Origin: Stigmatella aurantiaca DW4/3-1
GTDB lineage: Bacteria > Myxococcota > Myxococcia > Myxococcales > Myxococcaceae
Direction: 5' to 3'
Length of the DNA: 64,000 nt
NCBI RefSeq assembly: GCF_000165485.1
Contig: NC_014623.1
Location: forward strand, 9,566,893-9,630,892
Shown: positions 1-9,292 of the stretch, one piece after another
Layout: each line of letters opens with the position of its first letter
How positions within the stretch are numbered: position 1 is the stretch's first letter
Notes under the pieces: generated by a model
What the model was told of the DNA's origin: nothing
The model's input: the letters and a program-made list of their open reading frames with translations, nothing else
Database searches by the model: none
Program-made: the position numbers and the translations under genes

Positions 1-1
1 A

Positions 2-1039
2 TATACCCTCGCCTTCCAACTTTCGGCGGAGGACGATGGCCGCCTTGAACTCCTCCACGAGTCGCTCAAACCCATCAAAGTTTCAGAGTCAAGCAAGAAC
101 CTCGGTTTCGAGACATCGAAAGACTTCAGAGATTCAGCCATTCAAGGAGTCAGGAGAGGCGGCGCGTTCATCGACACCGCACCTGAAACGAGGGAAATAA
201 CGGTTCACCAAGAGGGCCATGGAGGGCGCAAGATTCCTGCCCCCAAATCTTCCAGAACGGTCGTAGGCGGCAGCGCTTCTAGCGACTTTCCCACGGTCCT
301 GGCAGCACACCGCGAGATGGAGTCTTGGCACACCCTTCTCCTGGAACCCTCCGCCATGCGTGCCCCCTCCATCTATGGCGACTCACGCTTTATCGATCAG
401 CGCGGCGCCAACCTGCCTGCCACCCTTCAACGTCTGGCCCGGCTTGAGAAAACTCCTGGAAAAACCTATGCGCAGCTCGCCAACAAGCTGGCTCATCTCT
501 TGGAAGACGTCCGGGAGCTGCGCGTACGGGACGATCCCAAAACGGAGACCCTCACCGTCGAACTGCGCGGCAGGGACGATGTCTTCCATCCCGCCAGAGC
601 GCTCTCGGACGGCACCCTGAGATTCCTCATCCTTGCCACCCTTGCCTTGGATCCAGAGACGCGGGGGGTCATATGCTTGGAAGAGCCTGAGAACGGCATC
701 CATCCAGACCGAATCCCTGCCATGGTCAGCCTCTTGAGGGATATTGCTGTCGATCCCACGGGCGCTATCGGCCAAGACAACCCCTTGCGCCAAGTCATTG
801 TCAACACGCACTCACCCATTGTCTTTGAGAGCATCGACAGCAATGAACTTGTCTTCCTGGAATCCGTGGAGGCCATCCGAGGCGACGCACGGGGCAAAGT
901 GACGATCCCCCACATTCCCGGAGGCTCGTGGCGGCACCGGCTCTCTGAGAAATCCGCAAAACTCGCTCCGGGCAAGCTTTACCCCTACCTAGGCAAGCAA
1001 GGCTCGTTCGACTTCATCACAGAGCCGCCAAAGCCATGA
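2..1039 (+). CDS. AAA family ATPase, C-terminal part (5' end outside window)
   Basis: The reading frame is already open at base 2, so the start and the Walker A region lie upstream of the window. Visible are a helical stretch rich in charged residues, then the C-terminal lobe of an AAA_21/OLD-type ATPase: a signature-like ALSDGTLRFLILA, a Walker B GVICLEEPENGIHP with the catalytic Glu pair, and a switch-like VNTHSPIVFE. These are the standard C-terminal motifs of ABC-like ATPases of the OLD/RecF group. The stop overlaps the next gene by 4 bases (ATGA), so the two are translationally coupled. Third positions look less GC-biased than in the neighbouring core genes, which fits acquired DNA. The likely role is the ATPase half of a two-gene nuclease or defence module; the family call is firm, the role is inferred. 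Confidence 0.85.
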   Translation, partial: YTLAFQLSAEDDGRLELLHESLKPIKVSESSKNLGFETSKDFRDSAIQGVRRGGAFIDTAPETREITVHQEGHGGRKIPAPKSSRTVVGGSASSDFPTVLAAHREMESWHTLLLEPSAMRAPSIYGDSRFIDQRGANLPATLQRLARLEKTPGKTYAQLANKLAHLLEDVRELRVRDDPKTETLTVELRGRDDVFHPARALSDGTLRFLILATLALDPETRGVICLEEPENGIHPDRIPAMVSLLRDIAVDPTGAIGQDNPLRQVIVNTHSPIVFESIDSNELVFLESVEAIRGDARGKVTIPHIPGGSWRHRLSEKSAKLAPGKLYPYLGKQGSFDFITEPPKP

Positions 1040-1695
1040 GCATGTTAAACTATACTCTCGTTGCTGACGGCCCCAGTGACCGCTGCTTGATGCATGTGAT
1101 CAACTGGGCGCTCGCCAGAACGAGCCCATCCAACAGCACGCTGTTGATTAACAGCCACTTCGCCGACTACCGTGAAGCTCCCGCCGAACCCCGTGGACTG
1201 TCTGAAAGAATCGAACGGGCTGTTCAGGACTATCCCTGCGATATCTTATTTGTGCACCGCGATGACGAAGGCGAGTCACCTGGGCATCGCCGCAAGGAAA
1301 TTGCCGACGCAACACAGTCTCTGGAACTTCCGGCCCTGATCTGCATCATCCCGGTTCGCATGACGGAGGCATGGCTTCTCTTCGACGAAGCCGCTATCCG
1401 GCTCGCGGCGGGAAACCCTCACGGCACCGCAGCGCTCAAGCTTCCCTCGCTCCGCCGCCTGGAGCGTGAACCCGACCCCAAGGAAATCCTCCACAATGCC
1501 CTCGAGGTGGCCTCGGAAACCACCGGCCGCCGCCTGAAGCAGTTTCAACGCGACCTCCCCAAACTGGTGCAACGTGTTGCAGAGCTGATCGAGGACTTCT
1601 CTCCCTTGGAAAGCCTCCCAGCGTTCAGCTCATTTTACGGTGACCTCACCACCGAACTGGCTGCGCATGTCCTATCGCGCAGCGCAGACAAATAG
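1036..1695 (+). CDS. DUF4276-type (TOPRIM-like) partner of the AAA ATPase
   Basis: A 219-residue protein whose ATG overlaps the stop of the ATPase gene. Features typical of DUF4276 are an N-terminal LVADGPSD strand-turn (the position of the acidic TOPRIM motif, here Asp-rich rather than LVEG), a central FVHRDDEGE acidic motif, and the family hallmark PVRMTEAWLLFDEAAIR. OLD-like ATPases paired with a separate TOPRIM or DUF4276 protein are known in anti-phage systems of the AbiL/PARIS/OLD kind. Here the sequence shows only the pairing and the motifs; a nuclease or defence role is inference. It ends 32 bases before the convergent ettA stop. Confidence 0.75.
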   Translation: MSMLNYTLVADGPSDRCLMHVINWALARTSPSNSTLLINSHFADYREAPAEPRGLSERIERAVQDYPCDILFVHRDDEGESPGHRRKEIADATQSLELPALICIIPVRMTEAWLLFDEAAIRLAAGNPHGTAALKLPSLRRLEREPDPKEILHNALEVASETTGRRLKQFQRDLPKLVQRVAELIEDFSPLESLPAFSSFYGDLTTELAAHVLSRSADK

Positions 1696-1727
1696 AGGCC
1701 CAACCTTGTCCCCTAGAGCAAGAACGC

Positions 1728-3407
1728 TCAGCTCTTGGTGAGCGGCCGGTAGCGGATGCGGTGCGGCTCCAGCGCCTCGGGGCCCAGGCGCTTCTTCTTG
1801 TCCGCCTCGTAGTCCTCGAAGTTGCCCTCGAAGAAGAACGCCTTGCTGTCGCCCTCGAACGCCAGGATGTGCGTGGCGATGCGGTCCAGGAACCAGCGGT
1901 CGTGGCTGATCACCACCGCGCACCCGGCGAAGCTCAAGAGCGCGTCCTCCAGGCTGCGCAGCGTCTCCACGTCCAGGTCGTTCGTCGGCTCGTCCAGGAG
2001 CAGCAGGTTGCCGCCGCTCTTGAGCATCTTCGCCAGGTGCACCCGGTTGCGCTCGCCGCCCGACAGGTCCTTCACCCGCTTCTGCTGATCCTGGCCCTTG
2101 AAGGCAAACCCCGCCAGGTACGCGCGGCTCGGAATCTGCCCCGCCCGCCCCAGGTCGATGTGGTCCAGCCCGCCGCTCACCTCGTCGAACACCGACTTGT
2201 CGCCCGCCAGCGCGTCGCGGCTCTGGTCCACGTAGGCCAGCTTCACCGTCTCGCCCACGCGCAGCTCGCCCGAGTCGGGCTTCTCCACGCCGGTGATCAT
2301 CCGGAACAGCGTCGTCTTGCCCGCGCCGTTGGGGCCGATGACGCCGACGATGCCACCGGGTGGCAGCTTGAAGTTCAGGTCGTCGATGAGCAGCCGGTCC
2401 CCGAACGACTTGCGCAGCCCCTTGGCCTCCACCACCAGCCCGCCCAGCCGGGGCCCGGGAGGAATGGTGACTTCCCCCGTCGGCTCGCGCTTCTCCTGCG
2501 TCTGGTTGAGCAGGTCCTCGTAGGCGGCGATGCGCGCCTTGCTCTTGGCCTGGCGCGCCTTGGGGCTCGCGCGCACCCACTCCAGCTCGCGCTTGAGCGT
2601 CTTCTGCCGGTGGCTCTCCGACTTCTCCTCCAGTTCCAGCCGCTTCTGCTTCTGCTCCAGCCACGAGGAGTAGTTGCCCTTCCAGGGCACGCCCTCGCCG
2701 CGATCCAGCTCCAGGATCCACTCCGCCGCGTTGTCCAGGAAGTACCGGTCGTGGGTGATGCAGACGATGGTGCCCGTGTACTGCTTGAGCGCCTGCTCCA
2801 GCCACGCCACGCTCTCGGCGTCCAGGTGGTTGGTGGGCTCGTCCAAGAGCAGCAGGTCCGGCTTCTCCAGGAGAATGCGGCACAGCGCCACGCGGCGCTT
2901 CTCACCGCCGGACAGCTTCGTCACGTCCGCGTCCCCGGGGGGCAGCCGCAGCGCGTCCATGGCCATCTCGATGGTCCGGTCCAGCTCCCAGCCGTTCGCC
3001 GCGTCGATGGCGTCCTGGAGCTTGCCCTGCTCGGCCAGCAGCTTCTCCATCTCCGCGTCGCTCAGGGGCTCGGAGAACTTCGCCGAGACCTCGTTGAAGC
3101 GGTCCATCAAGCCGCGGATCTGCTTGAGCCCCAGCTCCACGTTGCCCTTCACGTCCAGGGTGGGGTCGAGCTGCGGCTCCTGCGGCAGGTAACCCACCCG
3201 GGCGCCCGGGTCCGGCTTGGCCACGCCGAAGAACTCCGTGTCCACCCCGGCCATGATGCGCAAGAGCGTGGACTTACCGGAGCCGTTGGGGCCGATGACG
3301 CCAATCTTCGCGCCCGGGAAGAAGGACAGGTAGATGCCCTTGAGGATCTCCTTCCCGCCCTTGACCTTGCGCAGGTCCTGCATGGTGAAGATGAAGTTCT
3401 GGGCCAT
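1728..3407 (-). CDS. ettA: Energy-dependent translational throttle protein EttA (ABC-F)
   Basis: A soluble ABC-F ATPase of 559 residues with two nucleotide-binding domains and no membrane segments. Domain 1 has Walker [10 protein letters not shown] (39-47), signature LSGGEKRR (165-172) and [12 protein letters not shown] (185-196). A charged P-site-interacting linker spans about 240-310. Domain 2 has GPNGAGKTT (358-366), LSGGERNR (448-455) and [12 protein letters not shown] (468-479). The length matches the EttA family (about 555). EttA binds the ribosomal E site and gates entry into elongation according to ADP/ATP levels. The start was set at MAQNFIFT because the family begins there; the open frame extends 60 residues upstream without homology. 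It is divergent from the ABC exporter operon. Confidence 0.93.
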   Translation of the reverse strand: MAQNFIFTMQDLRKVKGGKEILKGIYLSFFPGAKIGVIGPNGSGKSTLLRIMAGVDTEFFGVAKPDPGARVGYLPQEPQLDPTLDVKGNVELGLKQIRGLMDRFNEVSAKFSEPLSDAEMEKLLAEQGKLQDAIDAANGWELDRTIEMAMDALRLPPGDADVTKLSGGEKRRVALCRILLEKPDLLLLDEPTNHLDAESVAWLEQALKQYTGTIVCITHDRYFLDNAAEWILELDRGEGVPWKGNYSSWLEQKQKRLELEEKSESHRQKTLKRELEWVRASPKARQAKSKARIAAYEDLLNQTQEKREPTGEVTIPPGPRLGGLVVEAKGLRKSFGDRLLIDDLNFKLPPGGIVGVIGPNGAGKTTLFRMITGVEKPDSGELRVGETVKLAYVDQSRDALAGDKSVFDEVSGGLDHIDLGRAGQIPSRAYLAGFAFKGQDQQKRVKDLSGGERNRVHLAKMLKSGGNLLLLDEPTNDLDVETLRSLEDALLSFAGCAVVISHDRWFLDRIATHILAFEGDSKAFFFEGNFEDYEADKKKRLGPEALEPHRIRYRPLTKS

Positions 3408-3585
3408 CGCGGCTCTGATGCCTCCGGCAAAGGAATGACGTAGAAGCACGCGGATACTAAGGAGGGGTCCGCCGCGCAAGAACCTCCTCTGCCAGGGCCT
3501 GTCCTGAGGGCCACGGGTCCACACTCCAAGCTCTCCGCTGCGTGCCTGGGCACCCCGCCCGGGAAGTGCTACAGCCCCCCCTGCC

Positions 3586-4518
3586 ATGTCCTCGCCCGTC
3601 CTCGAACTTCAGGGGCTCACCAAGACCTACGGGGCGTTCACCGCCCTGTCCGACGTGAGCCTCTCCATCCAACCGGGAGAAATTTTCGCCCTGCTGGGCC
3701 CCAACGGCGCCGGCAAGACGACACTCATCGGCTCGGTGTGCGGCCTGGTGAAGAAGACGCGCGGCCGCATCCTCCTGTTCGGCAAGGACCTCGACCAGGA
3801 CGCCGTGGGCCCGCGCTACGACGTGGGGCTGGTGCCCCAGGAGATCAACTTCGACCCGTTCTTCTCCGTGGCCGAGTCGCTCCACATCCAACTGGGCTTC
3901 TATGGCCGCCCCCGGGACGAGGCCCGCGTGGACGAGGTGCTCACCGCGCTCAACCTCCAGGCCAAGAAGAACGCCATCACGCGCGCCCTGTCGGGCGGCA
4001 TGAAGCGGCGGCTCCTCATCGCCAAGGCGCTGGTGCACAAGCCCAAGCTCGTCTTCCTGGACGAGCCCACGGCGGGCGTGGACGTGGAGCTGCGCCGGGA
4101 CCTGTGGACATACGTGCGCAAGCTGGCCTCCGAGGGCACGACGATTGTCCTGACCACCCACTATCTGGAAGAGGCCGAGGAGTTGGCCGACCGGGTGGGC
4201 GTCATCAACGAGGGGCGCCTGCTGCTCGTGGAGAGCAAGGCCTCCGTGCTGCGCCGCTTCGGCGAGAAGCGCCTGGTGGTCACCTTCGAGCACCCCGTGG
4301 GGGAGATGCCCGAGCCCGGCCGCCGCTTCAACGCGGTGCTCTCCGAGGACCGCCGCTTCCTCACCTACGTGGAGCGCGAGGGCAATGCCCCCGCCGGCGC
4401 GCTCCTGAAGGCCCTGTATGACCTGGGCCTGCCCATTCTCGATGTGGAGACCCGCCGCTCCCGGATGGAAGACGTGCTCATCGAAATCCTCCGGGGCCGC
4501 CCCCAGAAGTCCGCCTGA
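3586..4518 (+). CDS. ABC-2 transporter ATP-binding protein
   Basis: A 310-residue ATPase subunit of an ABC-2 (CcmA/DrrA/YadG-like) exporter. It carries Walker [10 protein letters not shown] (38-46), a Q-loop in LVPQEINFD (about 84), signature LSGGMKRR (135-142), Walker [13 protein letters not shown] (155-166) and the switch His in [12 protein letters not shown]-terminal domain of about 80 residues follows, as in DrrA-like proteins. The permease gene starts 25 bases downstream on the same strand, so they form an operon. The pair may export a lipid, polysaccharide or drug; the sequence does not identify the substrate. Confidence 0.92.
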   Translation: MSSPVLELQGLTKTYGAFTALSDVSLSIQPGEIFALLGPNGAGKTTLIGSVCGLVKKTRGRILLFGKDLDQDAVGPRYDVGLVPQEINFDPFFSVAESLHIQLGFYGRPRDEARVDEVLTALNLQAKKNAITRALSGGMKRRLLIAKALVHKPKLVFLDEPTAGVDVELRRDLWTYVRKLASEGTTIVLTTHYLEEAEELADRVGVINEGRLLLVESKASVLRRFGEKRLVVTFEHPVGEMPEPGRRFNAVLSEDRRFLTYVEREGNAPAGALLKALYDLGLPILDVETRRSRMEDVLIEILRGRPQKSA

Positions 4519-4543
4519 GCCCCTTTTCCCCTCTTCCGACGCC

Positions 4544-5305
4544 ATGAACACCCTTGGGATGAAGACGCTGTTCGCGAAGGAGGTCCGCCGCTTCATGCGC
4601 GTGCCGGGCCAAACCGTCCTTTCGCCCCTCATCAGCACCACGCTGTACTTCATCGTCTTTGGCTACTCGCTGGCCAACCGCGTCCACGAAGTCGAGGGGA
4701 TTCGCTACCTGCCCTTCATCGTGCCCGGCCTCGTCTTCCTGGGCATCGCCAACAACGCCTTCCTCAACTCCAGCTCCTCGCTGTTCATCACCAAGATTCA
4801 GGGCACGGTGGTGGACCTGCTGGTGGCCCCCCTGGGGCCGGGCGAGCTGATGGCCGGCTTCATTGGCGGCGCCATGGTGCGCGGCCTCGCGGTGGGCGGG
4901 CTCACCTGGGCCGTGGCCGCGCTCTTCACCGGTTTCAGCCTCGAGCACGCCCTGGTGGCCGTCTACTTCCTGTTCATTTCTTCTTATGTCTTCAGCGTGC
5001 TGGGGCTGCTGGCGGCGGTGTGGGCGGAGAAATTCGAGCAGATCAACTTCTTCCCCACCTTCGTGATGATGCCGCTGACGTTCCTGGGCGGCGTCTTCTA
5101 CTCGGTGCGGGAGCTGCCCTCGCCCTGGGACCGCATCAGCCTCTTCAACCCCATGGTCTACATGGTGGAGGGGCTGCGCTACGGGATGCTGGGGCGGAGC
5201 ACCTTCTCGCCCGCCATGGGCGCGGCCATCCTCCTGGTGCTGGCGGGCTTGGCCACGCTCCTCGCCTATGGGGCCCTGCGCTCTGGCTATAAGATGAAGG
5301 CCTGA
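4544..5305 (+). CDS. ABC-2 type transporter permease
   Basis: A 253-residue integral membrane protein of the ABC-2 family. It has a short cytoplasmic N-terminus (TLFAKEVRRFMRVPGQTVLSP) and about six hydrophobic segments. The conserved C-terminal region FLGGVFYSVRELPSPWDRISLFNPMVYMVEGLRYG is typical of Nod J/YadH-like permeases. The start at MNTLGMKTLF follows the stop of the ATPase gene by 25 bases; the longer open frame upstream would overlap that gene and has no homology. Together with the preceding ATPase it would form a dimeric exporter in the inner membrane. Confidence 0.9.
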   Translation: MNTLGMKTLFAKEVRRFMRVPGQTVLSPLISTTLYFIVFGYSLANRVHEVEGIRYLPFIVPGLVFLGIANNAFLNSSSSLFITKIQGTVVDLLVAPLGPGELMAGFIGGAMVRGLAVGGLTWAVAALFTGFSLEHALVAVYFLFISSYVFSVLGLLAAVWAEKFEQINFFPTFVMMPLTFLGGVFYSVRELPSPWDRISLFNPMVYMVEGLRYGMLGRSTFSPAMGAAILLVLAGLATLLAYGALRSGYKMKA

Positions 5306-5422
5306 GTCCAGGTCCGCTGACGCACACCGGCAATCCCGCTTTGTCCGCTTCCTGGCTCGAAGAGCAGGCTGGCAAGCAGCACGTTCGCCGGGAAACGGTG
5401 GCCGGGGTATCCTGCGCCCGCA

Positions 5423-7063
5423 ATGGCTGTGTCCTTCGGCAAGTACGAGCTTCTGCGGAAGATCGCCTCGGGCGGTATGGGCCAGGTTTTCCTGGCGCGT
5501 GAGCGAGGAGGCGTGGAGCGTCTCGTCGTCCTCAAGCTCATCCTGCCGCACCTGGCCGAGGACGATGAGTTCCTCACCATGTTCCTGGAGGAGGCCCGGC
5601 TCGTGGGCCGGCTCCGGCACCCCAACCTCGTCACCATTCTCGAACTCTCGGAGATCGAGGGCCGCCACTGCCTGGCCATGGAGTTCGTGCAGGGCGACGA
5701 TCTGCGGCGCCTCGACAAGCAGGCCCGGCTCAAGGGCCAGCTGCTGCCGCCCGGGGTGGTGCTGCGCATCGTCTCCGAGGCCGCGGCGGGGCTGGACTAC
5801 GCCCACCAGGCGCGCGATGCGCAAGGCCAGCCGCTCAAGCTGGTGCACCGGGACGTGTCCCCGCAGAACATCCTCGTCGGCTTCGACGGGGGCGTGAAGA
5901 TCATCGACTTCGGTGTGGCCAAGGCGGCCGGCAGCAGCCAGCAGACGGCCACCGGCGTGCTCAAGGGTAAGTATCCTTATATGTCGCCCGAGCAGGCCTC
6001 GGGACAGGCCATCGATGGGCGCAGCGATCAGTTCGCCCTGGGCGTGGTGATGTGGGAGCTGCTCACGGGCAAGCGGCTCTTCAAGGGCGAGTCGGACCTG
6101 ATGACGCTGCGGCTGGTGAAGGACTGCCAGGTGCCGTACCCCTCCCAGCTCAACCCCAAGCTGCCCCCGGGGTTGGACGAGGTGGTGATGCGGGCGCTGG
6201 AGTCCAACCCGCAGAAGCGCTTCCCCGACTGCGGCGCCTTCCGGCTGGCGCTGGAGGACTACATCATCCAGATGCGGCTGTCGGCCAGCAGCGCACACCT
6301 GGCCGCCTACCTGCGCGGGCTGTACGCCGAGCGCATCTCCAACGAGTCCGACCCCTCGACGCTGGACCAGCTCGCCGAGGACTCGGACCTGGACTCGAAG
6401 GCCGACTCCTCGCGCAGCAGCCTCCGCTCGGGCGTGCAGCCGCCCCCGGGCACCCCTTCGTCCCGCTCCCCGGCGAAATCCGAGACGCGCTCGCGGCGCG
6501 CGGTGGATGCGCTGATTGGCCCCCCCCCCACGCCCCGGCACGAGACCACCCGGGGCACCGTCTCGCTGGACAAGGCCCCGGCCACCCCGGGCCGCGTCCC
6601 CAAGGTGGCCCTGGCCATCGGAGGCGCGGTGGCGCTGCTGCTCGCGGGCACCGCCGTCGTCTTCCTGCGCCCGCCCTCCGAGCTGCCCCCACGGGTGGCG
6701 GTGAACACCCCACCTCCACCTCCCGTGGAGGTGCCCAAGCCGTCCACGCCCCCGCCTCCGCCCACCGAGCCGCAGAAGGTGAACCTGGTCCTCGCCTCCG
6801 AGCCGGAGGGCGCCCAGGTCCACGTGGGCGGTGAGCCCCTCGGGAAGACGCCGCGTCCGCTGACGCTGGAGCCGGGGGCGCCGCCCGTCCTGGTGACGAT
6901 GACGATGGAAGGCTACGAGCCGGTGACGCGGAGCGTGTCGGCCGCGGACGGCCCCACCGTCCAGGTGGCGCTGGAGCGCCGGGCCACGGGCGGCTCCAAG
7001 CCTCCCGCCCAGGGCAAGAAACCGGGCCCGGCGCCCTCGCTGGGCATCAAGACGGGCCGCTGA
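5423..7063 (+). CDS. Ser/Thr protein kinase with C-terminal PEGA domain
   Basis: A 546-residue Hanks-type kinase. The kinase domain (7-285) has glycine loop IASGGMGQV, catalytic Lys38, HRDVSPQN (142-149, the myxobacterial 'HRDvSPqN' variant), DFG (162-164) and APE-like SPE (188-190). A low-complexity Ser/Pro linker (330-390) leads to one transmembrane helix (394-415), a Pro-rich stalk (425-448) and a PEGA domain (451-518). The layout places the kinase in the cytoplasm and the PEGA sensor outside the inner membrane. It stands alone, convergent with the hybrid histidine kinase gene. The ligand and substrates cannot be inferred. Confidence 0.93.
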   Translation: MAVSFGKYELLRKIASGGMGQVFLARERGGVERLVVLKLILPHLAEDDEFLTMFLEEARLVGRLRHPNLVTILELSEIEGRHCLAMEFVQGDDLRRLDKQARLKGQLLPPGVVLRIVSEAAAGLDYAHQARDAQGQPLKLVHRDVSPQNILVGFDGGVKIIDFGVAKAAGSSQQTATGVLKGKYPYMSPEQASGQAIDGRSDQFALGVVMWELLTGKRLFKGESDLMTLRLVKDCQVPYPSQLNPKLPPGLDEVVMRALESNPQKRFPDCGAFRLALEDYIIQMRLSASSAHLAAYLRGLYAERISNESDPSTLDQLAEDSDLDSKADSSRSSLRSGVQPPPGTPSSRSPAKSETRSRRAVDALIGPPPTPRHETTRGTVSLDKAPATPGRVPKVALAIGGAVALLLAGTAVVFLRPPSELPPRVAVNTPPPPPVEVPKPSTPPPPPTEPQKVNLVLASEPEGAQVHVGGEPLGKTPRPLTLEPGAPPVLVTMTMEGYEPVTRSVSAADGPTVQVALERRATGGSKPPAQGKKPGPAPSLGIKTGR

Positions 7064-7096
7064 GCCGCTCCCCCACCCCCCTCGCCCGTTCCGTGC

Positions 7097-9124
7097 TCAG
7101 AGGCGCGGCGGGGACTGGGCGACCAGCCGCCGGATGAGCTCGGGCTCGAAGGGCTTGTCGATGCGCGGGTGGGAGAAGCGCTGGAGAAAGAGCCGGGCGC
7201 GCTCGGTGAAGCCGCCCCCCGTCATGAAGACGAGCCGAGACAGGCACTCGGGGTGGGAGGCCGCCAGCGCCGCGTGCACGTCCATGCCCGTCAGGTCCAG
7301 CATCATCAAGTCACAGAAGATGCGGTCGAACTCCGTGTCCCGCTCCAGCAGCGCCAGCGCCTCGCGGCCGCTGCGCGCCACCACCACCTCATTGCCCCGG
7401 CCGATGATGCGCCGCATGACCGAGGCGATGCCGGGCTCGTCATCGATGACGAGCACCCGCTTGCCCTGGACCCCGGCCTGCTCCATCGGCGCCGCCAGCA
7501 GGGGCAGCAGCGCCTCGGCCTCCTCGCCACGGGTGGGCAGCATCACGCGGAAGGTGCTGCCCTTGCCCGGCGTGCTCGCCGCGGACATCTCCCCGCGCAG
7601 CGCCTTGATGATGCCGTGACAGATGGACAGCCCCAGCCCCGTGCCCTCGCCCTGGGACTTGGTGGTGAAGAAGGGCTCGAAGGCGCGCGCCAGCACCTCT
7701 GGCGACATGCCCATGCCCGTGTCCGTCACATCCACCACCACCCGGTCCTCCTGGACATACGTGGTGAGCAGGATGCGGTGCTGGGCCACATCCCCCTCGG
7801 GGATGGCCTGGGCCGCGTTGATGAGCAGGTTGAGGAACACCTGCCCCAGCCGGGCTTCGTTGGCCCACACCGGCGGCACCGTTCCGTAACAGCGCACCAC
7901 CTGCGCGCGGTAGCGCACGTGGTTCATCGCCATGGAGAGGCTGAACTCCAGCGCCGCGTGCACATCCACCGGCCGCAACTGCGCGTCGTCCCCGCGGGCA
8001 AACGTCTTCAGGTCCCGGACGATGCGCCGGATGCGCTCGGCCCCTTCGCGCGCCTCATGCAGGGCCTCTTCCGTCTCCTGGATGACCTCGGGCGAGGCCA
8101 CCTCCGCGAGCGCGGCGAGCTGCTCCACCGCGAAGTGGATATTGCCCATCACGAACGACAGCGGGTTGTTGATTTCGTGGCCCACCCCGGCCGCGAGCTG
8201 CCCCGCCACGGCCAGCTTCTCCGACTGGATGAGCTTCTCGCGCGCCGCGAGCAACTCCCGGGCCCGCTGCCGGGCCAGGGCCTCCGCCTCCAGGCGGCCG
8301 GAGTGCTCGCGCTCCAGCAGCGCGTCGCGCTCCTGCTCCACCTGCTTCTTGCTGGTGATGTCCCGGAAGAGCACGGCGATGCCGCTGCCCGACGGGTAGG
8401 CGTGCATCTCGAACCAGCGGTTGAAGGGGGCCAGGAGCACCTCGAAGCAAGAGGCGACCCGGTCGGCCATCACCTGGCGGTACTCGCGCTCCACGATGGT
8501 GCCCCGCAGCTCCGGGCTCGTGTCCCACAGGCTGCGCCCAAAGAGCCGCTCCCGCGGCTTGCCCTTGAGCGTCAGGGCGTTGCGGTTGAGGTAGGTGTAG
8601 CGCCAGTGCGCGTCCACCGACAGGAAGCAATCCGGCGTGCCCTCGAGCAGCTCCACCATGCGGTCCCGCGTGTCACGCAGCCCCGTCTCCGCCCGGTAAG
8701 AGGTGGTGATGTCGCGCAGCCGCACCAGCACCCCATCCCGGAACCGGGACACGGTGGCCTGGAGCCACCCATCGAACCCATCGCTCGCGTGGGAGAACGC
8801 CTGCTGACAGGACTCCCCCGTCTCCACCACCTGGTGAAAGGCCTCGAATTGCCCCGCCAGCCCCAGCTCGGGGGGCACCTCGTGGAGGCGCCGCCCCTGG
8901 AGCCCATCCACGCGCCAGCCGAGCAAACGCTGCGCCGCCGGGTTGGCATAGCTCCACTCGAAGTCGACGAGGGCACCCTCCTCGTCCCGCATGGCCCGCA
9001 ACACCATGCTGCCCTCGGGGTGGCCGTGCTCCACCTCGGCCAGAACACGCAACACCTCGTCCCCGTCACTGACCCGGGCGCCCTTCAGGTGCTTTGGCGG
9101 TTCTTGGAAAACGGGTTTGAGCAT
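7097..9124 (-). CDS. PAS-domain hybrid sensor histidine kinase with C-terminal receiver
   Basis: A soluble 675-residue hybrid kinase with no membrane segment. Two PAS domains (about 40-145 and 155-262) are followed by a coiled coil, a HisKA domain with phosphorylatable His in GVGHEINNPLSF (about 316), and a HATPase_c domain with N-box NLLINAAQAI, G1 DTGMGM, F-box FEPFF and G2 GTGLGLSI. A receiver domain then shows IDDEPG, phosphoacceptor Asp in CDLMM (about 605), T in MTGG and K in DKPFEP. It probably starts phosphorelays from the cytoplasm with the PAS domains sensing the signal. The start was set at MLKPVF; an in-frame start 81 bases upstream (9205) is possible. No response regulator or phosphotransfer gene is adjacent. 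Confidence 0.9.
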   Translation of the reverse strand: MLKPVFQEPPKHLKGARVSDGDEVLRVLAEVEHGHPEGSMVLRAMRDEEGALVDFEWSYANPAAQRLLGWRVDGLQGRRLHEVPPELGLAGQFEAFHQVVETGESCQQAFSHASDGFDGWLQATVSRFRDGVLVRLRDITTSYRAETGLRDTRDRMVELLEGTPDCFLSVDAHWRYTYLNRNALTLKGKPRERLFGRSLWDTSPELRGTIVEREYRQVMADRVASCFEVLLAPFNRWFEMHAYPSGSGIAVLFRDITSKKQVEQERDALLEREHSGRLEAEALARQRARELLAAREKLIQSEKLAVAGQLAAGVGHEINNPLSFVMGNIHFAVEQLAALAEVASPEVIQETEEALHEAREGAERIRRIVRDLKTFARGDDAQLRPVDVHAALEFSLSMAMNHVRYRAQVVRCYGTVPPVWANEARLGQVFLNLLINAAQAIPEGDVAQHRILLTTYVQEDRVVVDVTDTGMGMSPEVLARAFEPFFTTKSQGEGTGLGLSICHGIIKALRGEMSAASTPGKGSTFRVMLPTRGEEAEALLPLLAAPMEQAGVQGKRVLVIDDEPGIASVMRRIIGRGNEVVVARSGREALALLERDTEFDRIFCDLMMLDLTGMDVHAALAASHPECLSRLVFMTGGGFTERARLFLQRFSHPRIDKPFEPELIRRLVAQSPPRL

Positions 9125-9292
9125 GCTTCGGGTCCCCGGAAACAACGACTGAACAGCGGGCCTGTCAGCCCCTTCCGGAATAGACCCTTCCCCCGCCGCT
9201 GACAACCGCCACTGATGTAGAGAAAAAGGCGCGGGGTTGGCCAGGGACCCCGCGTCCTTGCGCCAGGATACAGCGACACCGGGGGCGAGGCA

